A stretch of 64,000 nucleotides of DNA. Origin: JAJTFW01 sp031411335 (GTDB taxonomy: Bacteria > Bacteroidota > Bacteroidia > AKYH767-A > OLB10). Shown here in pieces: positions 38,148-47,580 of the stretch. A program made the position numbers and the translations under genes. Location: positions 1 through 64,000 of the forward strand of contig JANOAX010000059.1 of NCBI GenBank assembly GCA_031411335.1. Direction: 5' to 3'. Position 1 is the first letter of the stretch, and every line of letters starts with the position of its first letter. The notes below the pieces were generated by a model. That model worked only from the letters and a program-made list of their open reading frames with translations. It did not search any database and was not told the origin of the DNA.

Positions 38148-38735
38148 TCACAGATGGCTTAGTGCTACTTTAATCAACTCCTCTACTTTGGAATTAGATC
38201 CCAATGATTTAGAGGCTTGTAGAATTGCTTTTTCGGCGCTCGCACGTGCAAAACCGAGGGTTAGGAGAGCACTTAACGCTTCATTACTTTCCGTATTGTA
38301 TGTGGGAGATGTATTTATTTCGTTTAAAACCATGCCCTTTTTCATCTTATCTTGCAAGTCAATCACGATCCGTTGGGCGGTTTTGGCTCCAATTCCCTTC
38401 ACTTTTTGCAGGCTTGTTACATCTCCCGTGGCAATAACCTGGCGGAGATGGGATGCCGACATGGAAGACAGTACAATCCTACTTGTAGAAGCACCTACTC
38501 CACTGACGCTCAATAATTCACGAAACATAAAACGCTCTTCTTGATCGAAAAATCCGAATAAAATTTGGGCATCTTCACGAACTACATGATGTGCAAAAAG
38601 GCGAACACTTGACTTATCCTTCAATTGCCCGAATGTGTAAAGTGAAATTTGAAGGTGGTAACCCACTCCTCCACAATCGATAGTGACGTCGGTGGGTGAG
38701 AGGCCAGCAATTTTACCGTTAAAATAATCAAACAT
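38148..38735 (-). CDS. ruvA: Holliday junction branch migration protein RuvA
   Basis: A 195-residue DNA-binding subunit of the RuvAB branch-migration motor. The OB-fold (1-63, MFDYFNGKIAGLSPTDVTID), the two helix-hairpin-helix motifs (LLSVSGVGASTSRIVL about 73-88 and LQKVKGIGAKTAQRIVIDL about 107-125) and the C-terminal three-helix domain that contacts RuvB (about 148-195) are all present. It is 123 bases upstream of sprA; both are probably read together. In many flavobacteria the malic enzyme gene lies next to it, but here the two are 16 kb apart. Confidence 0.95.
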   Translation of the reverse strand: MFDYFNGKIAGLSPTDVTIDCGGVGYHLQISLYTFGQLKDKSSVRLFAHHVVREDAQILFGFFDQEERFMFRELLSVSGVGASTSRIVLSSMSASHLRQVIATGDVTSLQKVKGIGAKTAQRIVIDLQDKMKKGMVLNEINTSPTYNTESNEALSALLTLGFARASAEKAILQASKSLGSNSKVEELIKVALSHL

Positions 38736-38765
38736 GGAGCAAATGTATCTTTTTTAGCCGTTTTA

Positions 38766-38944
38766 ATACCAATTCCAAGTATATTTTAGTTTAAAGCTGC
38801 GACGTATTTTTTTGCCAAGACGATTTAAAAAAATTGTTGCATAGCCTTAGTCTACGGAACTATTTTTTTAAGAAGTATTGGTGAAAAAGAGTCCCGATAG
38901 CTATCGGGAAGCAGATAGGACTAAAATATACTTGGAGTTGGTAT
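38766..38944. mobile_element. MITE-like element, 179 bp with 25-bp inverted ends
   Basis: The left end (38766-38790, ATACCAATTCCAAGTATATT plus TTAGT) and the right end (38920-38944) are reverse complements at 24 of 25 positions. The interior is AT-rich with no gene and contains the palindrome at 38892-38909. No target-site duplication is obvious. Size, ends and lack of coding capacity fit a miniature inverted-repeat element, or a mobile hairpin repeat; no transposase is nearby to confirm it. The surrounding interval 38736-39159 has no other gene. Confidence 0.6.
38892..38909. repeat. 18-bp perfect palindrome TCCCGATAGCTATCGGGA
   Basis: Perfect dyad symmetry. The same core recurs with C/G ends inside the SRPBCC gene at 48997-49014, and in a looser form at 3706-3721. 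Confidence 0.85.
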
Positions 38945-39107
38945 ATAATGGGATAACGGAAAAATCTAGACAAAATTTTGACATAATATTTCCAATAAAA
39001 GGTAATCTTTGTGGATCATGAAAAAATGAACTGCGATAGATGAACGCATCTGTGTTCAAGAATAAAATACAAATCGCGTCAAAATTATTGTTCAAGCCTC
39101 TCCCCGG

Positions 39108-39126
39108 CCCTCTCCATAGGAGAGGG
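39108..39126. repeat. Hairpin CCCTCTCC-ATA-GGAGAGGG
   Basis: Perfect eight-base arms, within a C/T-rich stretch starting at 39097, 34 bases before the start codon of the type-B T9SS gene. It would place a stable hairpin in the leader or in the promoter; such CCCTCTCC hairpins are common between genes in this phylum, from memory. Confidence 0.65.
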
Positions 39127-39159
39127 AGTTGTGGAAAAAATTAAATTATTATACTATCA

Positions 39160-40614
39160 ATGAGAAATTGGTTTTACATTTCTATTTTAATAACCACACT
39201 CCTATCTTTCTTTTCGACAGAGGGAAGGGCGCAAAATCTATTTAAAAATCCAGGCTTTGAATCCTATACTCAATGTCCAAATTATACATCTCAAATTGAT
39301 CGCTGTACGGATTGGGATTCTGCCATTGGCACTGCTGATTTTTACCATTGCGGATATTATTCCCCTTCTACCACGGGCACTTACGGAAATCCGAGAAACG
39401 GGAATGGCGTTATTGGGCTGGTGAATTCTCCGCCCAGCGTTTGGAATCCGGGAATGGGTTGGTATGGGGAAACATTTAAAGGTTCTTTAACACAAACATT
39501 AATTCCCGGAGCTACTTATCAGGTAGAATCACATTGGCTTTACACAACCACCAATTTGCCAGTACCTACGATGAATTGTTTTTCGGTCGGATTTTATTTT
39601 TTCAAAAGCATCCATCCTCCATCAGCACCGTTGCGTGGCTGTGCATCATTTCGCCCGCAAATACAAATAGATCCTACCTTGATTCAAGTGAGTTCATACA
39701 CCTCGTTTACTATAAATTTTGTTGCCGACAGTTGTTACGATGCAGTGATGGTGGGTTTCTTTTGTAACGACAGCACCGAAACTCCTACTTGTATGCAGGT
39801 TGCTGAAAGCGATTATGCAAATGTGGATGATATCAGTTTAACTAAAATAAGTGATGCTCCTTTAACAAGTAGCGGATTTTTAAGTAACGAACTTTCAATT
39901 TGTGTAGATGATTGCATCGCATTTCAAGATACCTCCGATGCCAATAGAATTTCCAGAATCTGGTATTTTGAAAATGGGAATCCAGCAATATCTACTGATA
40001 AAAATCCGAGTTCTGTTTGTTACGATGCACCGGGCGATTATGATGTGACCTTGGTAACCGTGTACGAATGCGGAAGCGATTCCATTGTAAAAAACGATTA
40101 TATTCATGTAGATGAAATACCAACGGTAGAAATTTCTGCAGATACTACTATTGTTTGCGTTGGACAAGAAAAAACAATTACCGCAACAGGTGTAGAACCC
40201 TTTTATTGGTCGACAGGGGAGATGGGAACTTCCATTGTAGTGAAACAAGCTGGAATTTATTTTGCATCGGCATCCAATACTTGCGGCGTGGCGGGAGATA
40301 CTATCGGCATCGCCTATGAGAAGTGCCCGTGCAATGTTTGGATTCCAAATGCATTTAGTCCGAACACCGACACCAAAAATGAAAATTATAAAATTGTGAG
40401 CGATTGCATTTTAGAAGAATTCAATTTGCATATTTATAATCGTTGGGGACAAGAAGTTTTTGCAGGAAATGATATCGATTCTTTTTGGGATGGCTTTTAT
40501 AAAAACAACGTTGCACCCGAAGGAATTTATGTCGCTAAAGTAAATTACAAAGGTCATGCTGATGGAAGGTTGAAAGATGAGCAAGTGGTAAGGACGATTA
40601 TGTTACTACGGTAG
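39160..40614 (+). CDS. Secreted protein with PKD domain and T9SS type B (CHU_C) tail
   Basis: A 484-residue exported protein: signal peptide 1-24 (SFFSTEGRAQ), an N-terminal jelly-roll domain (about 25-235) opening with NLFKNPGFESYTQCPNY, a PKD-like domain (about 245-320, RIWYFENGNPAIST ... APGDYDVTL), an Ig-like stretch and a type B sorting domain (about 390-484, WIPNAFSPNTDTKNENY ... YNRWGQEVF ... WDGFYKNNVAPEGIYVAKV). The type B tail (gliding-motility-associated C-terminal domain) targets it to SprA. No enzyme motif. It is divergent from the sprA cluster and convergent with the CHRD gene, with a terminator between. Confidence 0.87.
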   Translation: MRNWFYISILITTLLSFFSTEGRAQNLFKNPGFESYTQCPNYTSQIDRCTDWDSAIGTADFYHCGYYSPSTTGTYGNPRNGNGVIGLVNSPPSVWNPGMGWYGETFKGSLTQTLIPGATYQVESHWLYTTTNLPVPTMNCFSVGFYFFKSIHPPSAPLRGCASFRPQIQIDPTLIQVSSYTSFTINFVADSCYDAVMVGFFCNDSTETPTCMQVAESDYANVDDISLTKISDAPLTSSGFLSNELSICVDDCIAFQDTSDANRISRIWYFENGNPAISTDKNPSSVCYDAPGDYDVTLVTVYECGSDSIVKNDYIHVDEIPTVEISADTTIVCVGQEKTITATGVEPFYWSTGEMGTSIVVKQAGIYFASASNTCGVAGDTIGIAYEKCPCNVWIPNAFSPNTDTKNENYKIVSDCILEEFNLHIYNRWGQEVFAGNDIDSFWDGFYKNNVAPEGIYVAKVNYKGHADGRLKDEQVVRTIMLLR

Positions 40615-40668
40615 GAATTAGCATCGCGAGGCTTCTCGATGGCAAATCCTTATACTATTAAATTATCT

Positions 40669-40809
40669 ATGATTGTAAAATATAGTCAACTGAAAATCTG
40701 GCTACCAACATTAGCTGTTCTATTACGGGCGTACTTATGCTTATCAAAAGATAATCAACCTAAAAAGTCAATAGAAAGCACTATAGTTCATGTTTCAGTA
40801 TTAAATTAA
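40669..40809 (+). CDS. Possible 46-residue protein, unknown
   Basis: An ATG at 40669 opens a 46-codon frame (starting MIVKYSQLKIWLPTLAVLLR) that stops four bases before the terminator hairpin. One hydrophobic stretch (residues 9-25) with basic flanks would allow a membrane segment. No clear ribosome-binding site, which is normal in Bacteroidota. It may be chance; it is the only gene candidate in the 301-base gap 40615-40915, which otherwise holds a degraded TCGCGA-type repeat at 40621-40641. Confidence 0.2.
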   Translation: MIVKYSQLKIWLPTLAVLLRAYLCLSKDNQPKKSIESTIVHVSVLN

Positions 40810-40813
40810 ATTA

Positions 40814-40845
40814 ATGAGCCCGACAATGTGTCGGGCTCATTTTAT
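40814..40845. terminator. Bidirectional intrinsic terminator
   Basis: ATGAGCCCGACA (40814-40825) pairs perfectly with TGTCGGGCTCAT (40829-40840) around a three-base loop, with T-rich sequence on the right and A-rich sequence on the left. It can end both the type-B T9SS transcript and the CHRD transcript from the other strand. Confidence 0.85.
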
Positions 40846-40915
40846 TATCAGAATTACTATTAATACCCAACCTTTTGGGCAAAACTTATTAGGGAATTCT
40901 TTTGTTTTTTAAAAT

Positions 40916-42751
40916 TTATTGCAAAATGATTTTTTTAGTTACAAATTGATTTTTATTTAAAACCTTCAGAATATAACTTCCCTTTGATAAAGCACTCAAA
41001 TCTATCTGCAAGTCTGACGCCCCAATATTTAAATATTCTTCACTTAAAGTGTTGCGTCCTAATAAATCAAAAATTTCAATTTTACATTTCGAATGCTCAA
41101 GTTCGGGTATGGATATCGTTATTTTTCCTGTGGATGGATTAGGAGTAATCAACACATCAAAATTCAAAAGTTCTTCGTTTATTCCTACAGCATAAGTAAT
41201 AAAACCATCATTAACCTGGCCTCTGATTTCACCGTTTGGAAAAGCGCTATTGTGAATATCTAAGTATACACTATCGGAAGAAAACTGAGCCGAATTGAGA
41301 GCTAGAAAAGGAATAATGTCAGAGCTTGTCCAAAAACTATTTGCTGAAGCATTGTTTCCCACAACAGTCATTGCCGATGACATATTATATATTACAGATC
41401 CATTTTGTCCACTAATATTGTTTTTGAAATAACTATCAATAGGGGGAGCGCTCAAATTTCCTACAACCCAGTTATAATGGGCATTCTCTTCATCCCGGCT
41501 TATTGACACGATCCCAGAGCCATATGCTGCGCTTGAAATCGCAGGTACTACTTGTTGTCCTTCAAGATTCACTGTAAAACCTTCGCGTGCATATCTTACA
41601 ACTTGTGACCTTATTTCACCTTGAGGATGGCTGGATGTATGTATCAGGAGTGCTAAATTACTTTTCAAAAGCCTGTCTTTGTTTAATGCACTTATATTTG
41701 TTTTAGTCCCGCTGATTCTATTGCCATTTATACTTGACGTAAAGTCTACTTGAAACGACGAACTGTTATAAGGTTGGCCAAAATCTCCTATATGTAAATG
41801 GCTATAATCAATTGATGATGCCACACCGTCAATAACAATATCATAATACATGGTTGTTAAGTCCGGACTAAAACGAATTACACATACTCCCTGAGCCGGA
41901 GTTGAAACTGGTGGAACCATTTGTGACCCATCCAATATACCATCAAACGTAAGCCCTTTGTAATTTACCAATTGAGATCTAAGCTCACCGGTTGTATGCT
42001 GAGTGGTTGTAATATTTAAATAAATCTCGCCGGCGAGTAAATTACTCAGTACAGAAGCCGTTGGATTTATAGTTCCTGTAATTACATTGCCATTAATGAA
42101 AGAAGATATATCAGCTACCTGTACACCAACCATTCCAATCGTCCCAGCATATAATTTTGCACTGGTAATGGGTCCCGTCAAACCTTGACAAATAATTTTG
42201 AAATTTAGATTACTATTATCCATTGACAAGCCAAATGATCCTAAACCATAAGCTGTACTTGACATTATCATAGGAATAGTTTCCATACTATTTAAATTGG
42301 AAACAAAATTTAAATCCGTTTCAAGTTTTATTTGGCCACGAATTTCTCCAAATGGATTGGCAGCAGTTGTGACAAGAACATAAAGATCATCATTAAAATA
42401 TTTTGCCATGTTGGCGGTAACATTTGTTCCTGAGATTGTAGTAGCAAGTCTATTACCTGTCAGAAAGGGTGTCAAATCAAGAAACAATGTGCCATTAGTC
42501 CCAACGGCTCCCTGATATATACTCACGTTCACTGGAGCACCACTTAACATCGCGAAACTGATATTAACTGCAATTGCGTCTCTGTTTTTGTTGAGCATAA
42601 AACTTCCAATTCCTTTAGCGGAAGTTGAAACCGCCGGAATTGCTTGCGCTCCATCCATGGTGGAGGTAAATAATAAATTTTCTTTAAATGTTATGGCATA
42701 CGCTTGCGAACATGCAATTATTGATATTGCTATAAGTAGTAATTTTTTCAT
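40916..42751 (-). CDS. Secreted protein with four CHRD domains and T9SS type A tail
   Basis: A 611-residue exported protein with signal peptide 1-19 (ACSQAYA). Four CHRD domains of about 115 residues follow (roughly 25-145, 148-260, 264-380, 385-510); each starts with a motif like FTSTMDGAQAIPAVSTSAKG or LDGSQMVPPVSTPAQG and ends with PFGEIRGQ, HTTGELRSQ, PQGEIRSQ or PNGEIRGQ. CHRD was first described in chordin; its role in bacteria is not established. A type A sorting domain (about 535-611, ITPNPSTGKITISIP ... SKGSYILKVL) ends the protein. It is divergent from the LytS/LytTR pair across a 210-base shared upstream region. Confidence 0.88.
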   Translation of the reverse strand: MKKLLLIAISIIACSQAYAITFKENLLFTSTMDGAQAIPAVSTSAKGIGSFMLNKNRDAIAVNISFAMLSGAPVNVSIYQGAVGTNGTLFLDLTPFLTGNRLATTISGTNVTANMAKYFNDDLYVLVTTAANPFGEIRGQIKLETDLNFVSNLNSMETIPMIMSSTAYGLGSFGLSMDNSNLNFKIICQGLTGPITSAKLYAGTIGMVGVQVADISSFINGNVITGTINPTASVLSNLLAGEIYLNITTTQHTTGELRSQLVNYKGLTFDGILDGSQMVPPVSTPAQGVCVIRFSPDLTTMYYDIVIDGVASSIDYSHLHIGDFGQPYNSSSFQVDFTSSINGNRISGTKTNISALNKDRLLKSNLALLIHTSSHPQGEIRSQVVRYAREGFTVNLEGQQVVPAISSAAYGSGIVSISRDEENAHYNWVVGNLSAPPIDSYFKNNISGQNGSVIYNMSSAMTVVGNNASANSFWTSSDIIPFLALNSAQFSSDSVYLDIHNSAFPNGEIRGQVNDGFITYAVGINEELLNFDVLITPNPSTGKITISIPELEHSKCKIEIFDLLGRNTLSEEYLNIGASDLQIDLSALSKGSYILKVLNKNQFVTKKIILQ

Positions 42752-42961
42752 GATCTTTAATTTTAATTGGTTATGAACTTCGAATTTATGCTATATAATT
42801 GTTTTAAAAACTGTCTCAGTTCGGATACAATTCTTTTGAAGTTAGATTGTAAAAAAAGTGGACGAACTCTATAATACTGAGTTTCGTCATCAAAATTGTT
42901 TGTTCGTCCCGAAATTTGATTTATACATAAATAATCATCATTTTTGGTATATTAAGTAACT

Positions 42962-44014
42962 ATGAAAGCAGAAAAATTTAATATTAGCAAAATCCTTATT
43001 GAAAACCGTTGGGTATGGCATTGCTGTTTTTGGATCTTTTATGTTTTATATGTTTTTAGAAATTATTATATAACTTTTTCGGAGTTTAGGGACCGTTTAA
43101 ATTTTATGCTGGTTGCGGATTTGATATTCGTTGTATTTGTCTATGCAACGTTGTTTTTATACAGGCAATTGGTTCAAAGGAAAAAATATTTCCTGTTTTT
43201 ATTCACAGGTACTTTACTTTGGTTATCGTTCGTGGTTTTAAGAAGCTATCTGATGAAGGGAATGATGCAAACAATACCCTCTGTTGCGAATTTGAAAATA
43301 GACCAGATTATTCTGAGTAGTCTTACACCATTCTTTTTGTTTTATATTCTAGTGGTGGTTTTTAAATATCTGAAAGACCTTTTTTTCATCCAGTACCGTC
43401 AAAATCAACAACAAAAACTACAAATGCATTTTGAATTAGAAAATTTGAAGGCACAAATCTCTCCACATTTTTTATTCAATACTATGAATAACTTTTATGG
43501 ATTAGCAGTAGAGAATTCAAGAAAATTACCCGATCTAATGATTCGTCTTTCAGACTTATTACGATACTCCCTATATGAAACAAAGCAAGAGAAAGTGCCA
43601 TTGAAAGACGAGATAGACTATTTGAAGAATTATATTGAATTAGAAAAAATCCGCTTAGAATCAAATTTAGATATTGTATTTAATGTCAATGTAGATAACC
43701 CAGAAAAGTATCAAATCGCTCCTTTAATGTTTATCGTCTTTATTGAAAATGCATTTAAGCACGCCCGAAACATAATAAATGAACCGGTTTATATCGCGAT
43801 TAACATCGCAGTTTCTGGAGATGGAATTTTAAATCTTGTCGTAAAAAATAATTTCAATGCAAATGCTAAAAATGATCTCGTCACTGAAAAGGGGATTGGA
43901 TTAGAGAATGTTAAAAAAAGATTGAGCGTAATTTATCCGAATGAAAATCATCTTTTGAGAATTGATCATAATGAACGGCTCTACAATGTTGACCTAACAA
44001 TTCAATTACAGTAA
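42962..44014 (+). CDS. LytS/YehU-type sensor histidine kinase
   Basis: A 350-residue membrane kinase. Four transmembrane segments (about 19-36, 48-68, 76-95, 118-138) form the sensor part; a short coiled linker leads to the His_kinase domain with the phospho-acceptor His169 in QISPHFLFNTMN, and the HATPase shows the N box FIENAFKHAR and the G box EKGIGLENVKKRL. It phosphorylates the LytTR regulator encoded next, whose ATG overlaps this stop (TAATG). Upstream, TTTG (42915-42918) and CATTTTTG (42939-42946) are 20 bases apart and may be the promoter. Signal sensed is unknown. Confidence 0.9.
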   Translation: MKAEKFNISKILIENRWVWHCCFWIFYVLYVFRNYYITFSEFRDRLNFMLVADLIFVVFVYATLFLYRQLVQRKKYFLFLFTGTLLWLSFVVLRSYLMKGMMQTIPSVANLKIDQIILSSLTPFFLFYILVVVFKYLKDLFFIQYRQNQQQKLQMHFELENLKAQISPHFLFNTMNNFYGLAVENSRKLPDLMIRLSDLLRYSLYETKQEKVPLKDEIDYLKNYIELEKIRLESNLDIVFNVNVDNPEKYQIAPLMFIVFIENAFKHARNIINEPVYIAINIAVSGDGILNLVVKNNFNANAKNDLVTEKGIGLENVKKRLSVIYPNENHLLRIDHNERLYNVDLTIQLQ

Positions 44015-44742
44015 TGGAAAATTCTCAAAAATATAGATCTCTTATCGTGGACGATGAGCCTATAGCCAGGAAAATAATTGTTGGTTATGTTGCACAAATT
44101 GACCTACTAGAAAATGCCGGTGAATGTAAAAATGCAATCGAAGCTTTAGAGTTTATTTCAAGAGATAGCTCGATTCAAATTGTTTTTTTAGATATCAATA
44201 TGCCTAATCTGACAGGTTTAGCGATGGCCAAAATTGTTAAAACGAATATAAAAATAATTTTTACTACGGCATATTCCGAGTTTGCCGTTGCCAGCTATGA
44301 GGTGAGTGCGGTAGATTATTTGGTAAAACCATTTCCGTTTGAGCGTTTTGCAATTTCTGTATTTAAAGCAATTGAAAGTATTAGATTAACAGCGAATTCT
44401 TTTAATGAAATTTTGCCACTAGATAAAACGATCTATATTAAATCCGAGGGAATGAGTTATCCAGTTGTGTTGAGTGATATCCAATATTGTGAAGCTATGA
44501 AAAATTATACGAAAATTATATTAAGTAATGGAAAAATTCTTAAACCATTGGTTGCCTTCTCCAAAATGGAACAAGATTTGATAAAAGAGAGTGGTGATTT
44601 TTTACGAGTGCATCGCTCCTTTCTGATTTCCAAAAAACATATTACAGCTGTAAAAAGCACTTCGGTAAAAATTGGCAAATTTGAAGTGCCGGTTGGCCAG
44701 CAATTCAGAGACGCCTTTCTAAAGTCAATAGGTAAAAAATAA
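44014..44742 (+). CDS. LytTR-family response regulator
   Basis: A 242-residue DNA-binding response regulator. The receiver domain (about 7-125) has the acidic pair Asp13/Asp14, phospho-acceptor Asp60 in FLDINMPN, the FTTAYSEFA signalling threonine region and the conserved Lys in LVKPFPFERF. The C-terminal LytTR domain (about 140-240) has the ILSNGKILKPL and FLRVHRSFLIS segments. It is coupled to the kinase gene by a one-base stop/start overlap. Likely targets are the adjacent CHRD gene or TonB receptor, by position only. Confidence 0.92.
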   Translation: MENSQKYRSLIVDDEPIARKIIVGYVAQIDLLENAGECKNAIEALEFISRDSSIQIVFLDINMPNLTGLAMAKIVKTNIKIIFTTAYSEFAVASYEVSAVDYLVKPFPFERFAISVFKAIESIRLTANSFNEILPLDKTIYIKSEGMSYPVVLSDIQYCEAMKNYTKIILSNGKILKPLVAFSKMEQDLIKESGDFLRVHRSFLISKKHITAVKSTSVKIGKFEVPVGQQFRDAFLKSIGKK

Positions 44743-44879
44743 ATGTTCAGTTACCATAATATTTCCAGCAGCATGACAAGAATGAGTTAATAATTGTTTC
44801 CAAGATTATTACATAACTCACCGCTAAAAGCTTACTTGATGTTAAAGGTAATTTGAACACCAATTCAAATTATTCATTT

Positions 44880-47312
44880 TTAAAATTCAAAAATCAAACC
44901 TAACGTCGGGACAATACTTGCTTCCTTGTTTGATAAAATCACAGGAATTGCATTAAAGCCGTCCTGCTGAATTTGGTTATTGTCTGTTGTTTGAAAGTCT
45001 TTATTGTCGGCGGTTCTTTTAAAAGTATAATCTGGATTGCTCTGAGTTTTAAAACCAAGGACATTTTGTACATCAAGATAAATATCCAGTGTTGTTTTCT
45101 TGAAATTTATTTTTTTATCAACTCTTAAATCAAGTTGATTAAAAGCCATTAGTCTTTTGGAATTTAGTTTAGTGTTGTCAAGCGTTCCTTGCCCTAACAG
45201 TAAATACGTTTGTTGAGAAACGGTCATGTCATACGGGGTATATGGCGACCCACCTGCAAACCTATATTTTAAACCCATCTCCCAGTCTTTTTTAAACTTT
45301 TTACCAAGTGTTGCAGAAATTAAATGCTGGTTGTCCCACGATGAAGGAATGAGAATTCCGTTGTCACCTGAAAATTTACTTCTTACAAAAGTGTAACTAA
45401 CTACATAAAAAATAGTTTTGATTAATTTCTGTTGAACAAATATTTCAAAGCCATACGTATCACCTTTTCCTGTGCTTTTAATTTCTTCGCTTCCAATGGA
45501 ACCATAACTTGCCCCTTGATTCGCTAATGAAACTCCTGTAGATGTTGATACGGGATAGTTGTCATATAGTTTATAAAAGCCTTCAACCGTTACTCTAAAG
45601 GCTTCATTCGGCATAAACTGCGTTCCCAAAACATAGTGTGTGGACTGAATATATTTCATATCCTTATTGACCAAAACACCGTTGTCATCTTTATAGCCAA
45701 GTGTAGTGTAAGTTGGAATTTTATAATAAGTTCCGATGGAGCCGGTCAAGTCAAATTTGGAATTGATATGATAAGACAATGAAAAACGAGGTGAGAACGT
45801 TTTTAAAGGGTTGTTTCCATCCTTCATAAAACTATTCATATCGGATCTAAAACCTAAAGAGACCAATAATTTTTCATCAAAAATATTTTTAGCAATCTGT
45901 CCAAACAAACCGTATTTAAAGAAATCAATATCACTTTTGAATTTTACAAATTTTGCCGGAGTCGTTTCATTTCCTAAGCTGTCCGTAATGCTGTTCGTTA
46001 CTTTACTGTATAAATCAGTGTTGTATTTCACAAACTGAGTCATTGCCCCAAAAGTTATTTTCCAACCATTTACAAATTTATTGTAATCGAACTTTAGTTT
46101 GTTTTCAATTTCTTGTGATTTTAGTTCGAACGTTCTTTTTGATTCAATTTGGTTTTCATCTTCAAACTTATCCAATCTGTTTTCAAACATATTCCGGCTG
46201 GCAATAATATTAATAAAACCTTTTTCAATTTTTCGATTAAAAATAAATCCTGTTGTGTAATTCCATTGATTAATATACGGCAATGAGCGGGAAATATAAA
46301 TATTTTCAGGGGTGCTATTAGTAGTTTGTGCAAATTTGAATCGATCTATTGCACCTAATCCAATTGCAGAAAATGATGTTCTCGCATTGAATTTATGCGT
46401 CACCTTATATTGAAAATCATAAAAATTTGGTCGGATGGCTAAATCAATCGCTTTAAAAAGTAAATCCAAATAGGACTTTCTTACGGAAGTTAAAAAAGTT
46501 GTTTTAGAATTTATGGGCCCTTCTAATGTTGCTACAGCTTCTGTTAAACTTACCCGAACATTTCCGGAAATCCTTTCTCTGTTTCCATCGCGTTGTTTAA
46601 TTATAAACGTTGAAGCCAATGCATTATCATACCTTGCATCAAAGGCAGAGGATGATAGTTTTAAGTCTTCGATAAAAGAAACATTAAGTATGCCTTGCGC
46701 ACCACCCGAACTACCTTGTGTTTGAAAATGATTTAACACCGGAATCTCAACACCATCTAAATAATATACATTTTCATTTGGAGCACCACCTCGGATAATT
46801 ATATCATTTCTTCCAGCACCACCACTGCTGGTTCCAACACCTGGAAGTGTTTGAATAACTCTGGAAACGTCAAAATTTCCTCCGGGATTGGCCTTTATTT
46901 CTTCCGTAGTAAGTTGCTGAACGGATAATGGAGTTATTAAATCCGTGGCTACCGCTGATCTTCCCTTATCATAAGTTACTGTTACTTCGGATAAACTGGT
47001 TGCACTCGGCTCCAATTCAAAGTTTACAACCTGCGCATTTCCTGTCGTAACAACAATATTGAATTTTAGTTGGGTTTGATACCCCAGAGCAGAAATTTTT
47101 AAGTTGCAATTACCTACCGGAACAATAAACTTATAGTTGCCATCTATATCCGTAGCTGCGCCATTTGTAGTTTGTTCAACAACTACCGCCGCACCTATTA
47201 TTGTTTCTGCGGTGTTCTTATCTCTTACGTTACCCATGATCACCCCCGTAGTTTGTGTGAAAGCAACTTCTACACTAAACAAGATAAAAATGAGAATTAG
47301 TTTTAAATGCAT
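44880..47312 (-). CDS. TonB-dependent receptor with CarboxypepD-like N-terminal domain
   Basis: An 810-residue outer-membrane receptor: signal peptide 1-19, a carboxypeptidase-regulatory-like beta domain (about 22-108, GVIMGNVRDKNTAETIIGAAVVVEQ-like start), the plug domain (about 125-240) with QTLPGVGTSSGGAGRNDIIIRGGAPNEN-type motif (quoted key part IIIRGGAPNE) and LDGVEIPVLNHF, then a 22-strand barrel ending in GLIFEF with the terminal Phe typical of outer-membrane proteins. It lacks the SusC length and has no SusD partner, so a small ligand such as a metal chelate or peptide is likely. Convergent with the LytTR gene, 137 bases apart. Confidence 0.9.
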   Translation of the reverse strand: MHLKLILIFILFSVEVAFTQTTGVIMGNVRDKNTAETIIGAAVVVEQTTNGAATDIDGNYKFIVPVGNCNLKISALGYQTQLKFNIVVTTGNAQVVNFELEPSATSLSEVTVTYDKGRSAVATDLITPLSVQQLTTEEIKANPGGNFDVSRVIQTLPGVGTSSGGAGRNDIIIRGGAPNENVYYLDGVEIPVLNHFQTQGSSGGAQGILNVSFIEDLKLSSSAFDARYDNALASTFIIKQRDGNRERISGNVRVSLTEAVATLEGPINSKTTFLTSVRKSYLDLLFKAIDLAIRPNFYDFQYKVTHKFNARTSFSAIGLGAIDRFKFAQTTNSTPENIYISRSLPYINQWNYTTGFIFNRKIEKGFINIIASRNMFENRLDKFEDENQIESKRTFELKSQEIENKLKFDYNKFVNGWKITFGAMTQFVKYNTDLYSKVTNSITDSLGNETTPAKFVKFKSDIDFFKYGLFGQIAKNIFDEKLLVSLGFRSDMNSFMKDGNNPLKTFSPRFSLSYHINSKFDLTGSIGTYYKIPTYTTLGYKDDNGVLVNKDMKYIQSTHYVLGTQFMPNEAFRVTVEGFYKLYDNYPVSTSTGVSLANQGASYGSIGSEEIKSTGKGDTYGFEIFVQQKLIKTIFYVVSYTFVRSKFSGDNGILIPSSWDNQHLISATLGKKFKKDWEMGLKYRFAGGSPYTPYDMTVSQQTYLLLGQGTLDNTKLNSKRLMAFNQLDLRVDKKINFKKTTLDIYLDVQNVLGFKTQSNPDYTFKRTADNKDFQTTDNNQIQQDGFNAIPVILSNKEASIVPTLGLIFEF

Positions 47313-47580
47313 TTAATTGAATAGTTGAAATTTGTGGAGTCAGTTAGGATGCTGGGAACGTTTCGCAGATTGGCGATGGACTAAAGTTAATCCATTATTG
47401 CCTGTTAAAAAGAGATAACATCGTTAACCCACAAAAGTTTAGAGAAATCAAAACAATTCTTGCTTGTGTGTCAATGCCTTTGTCAGTTGACGCCAATGAC
47501 CGAGTTAAAATTTCTTCCCAATGAAATTACGTTCAAGCTACTGCACTTATTTACTCAAATGTTCCAACCAGAAATTTATT

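Noticed and set aside
38188..38544. 118-codon plus-strand frame over ruvA
   Set aside because: Antisense shadow of a complete, conserved ruvA gene.
39895..40248. 117-codon minus-strand frame within the type-B T9SS gene
   Set aside because: Shadow of the PKD and Ig-like region of the plus-strand gene; biased residues and no signal.
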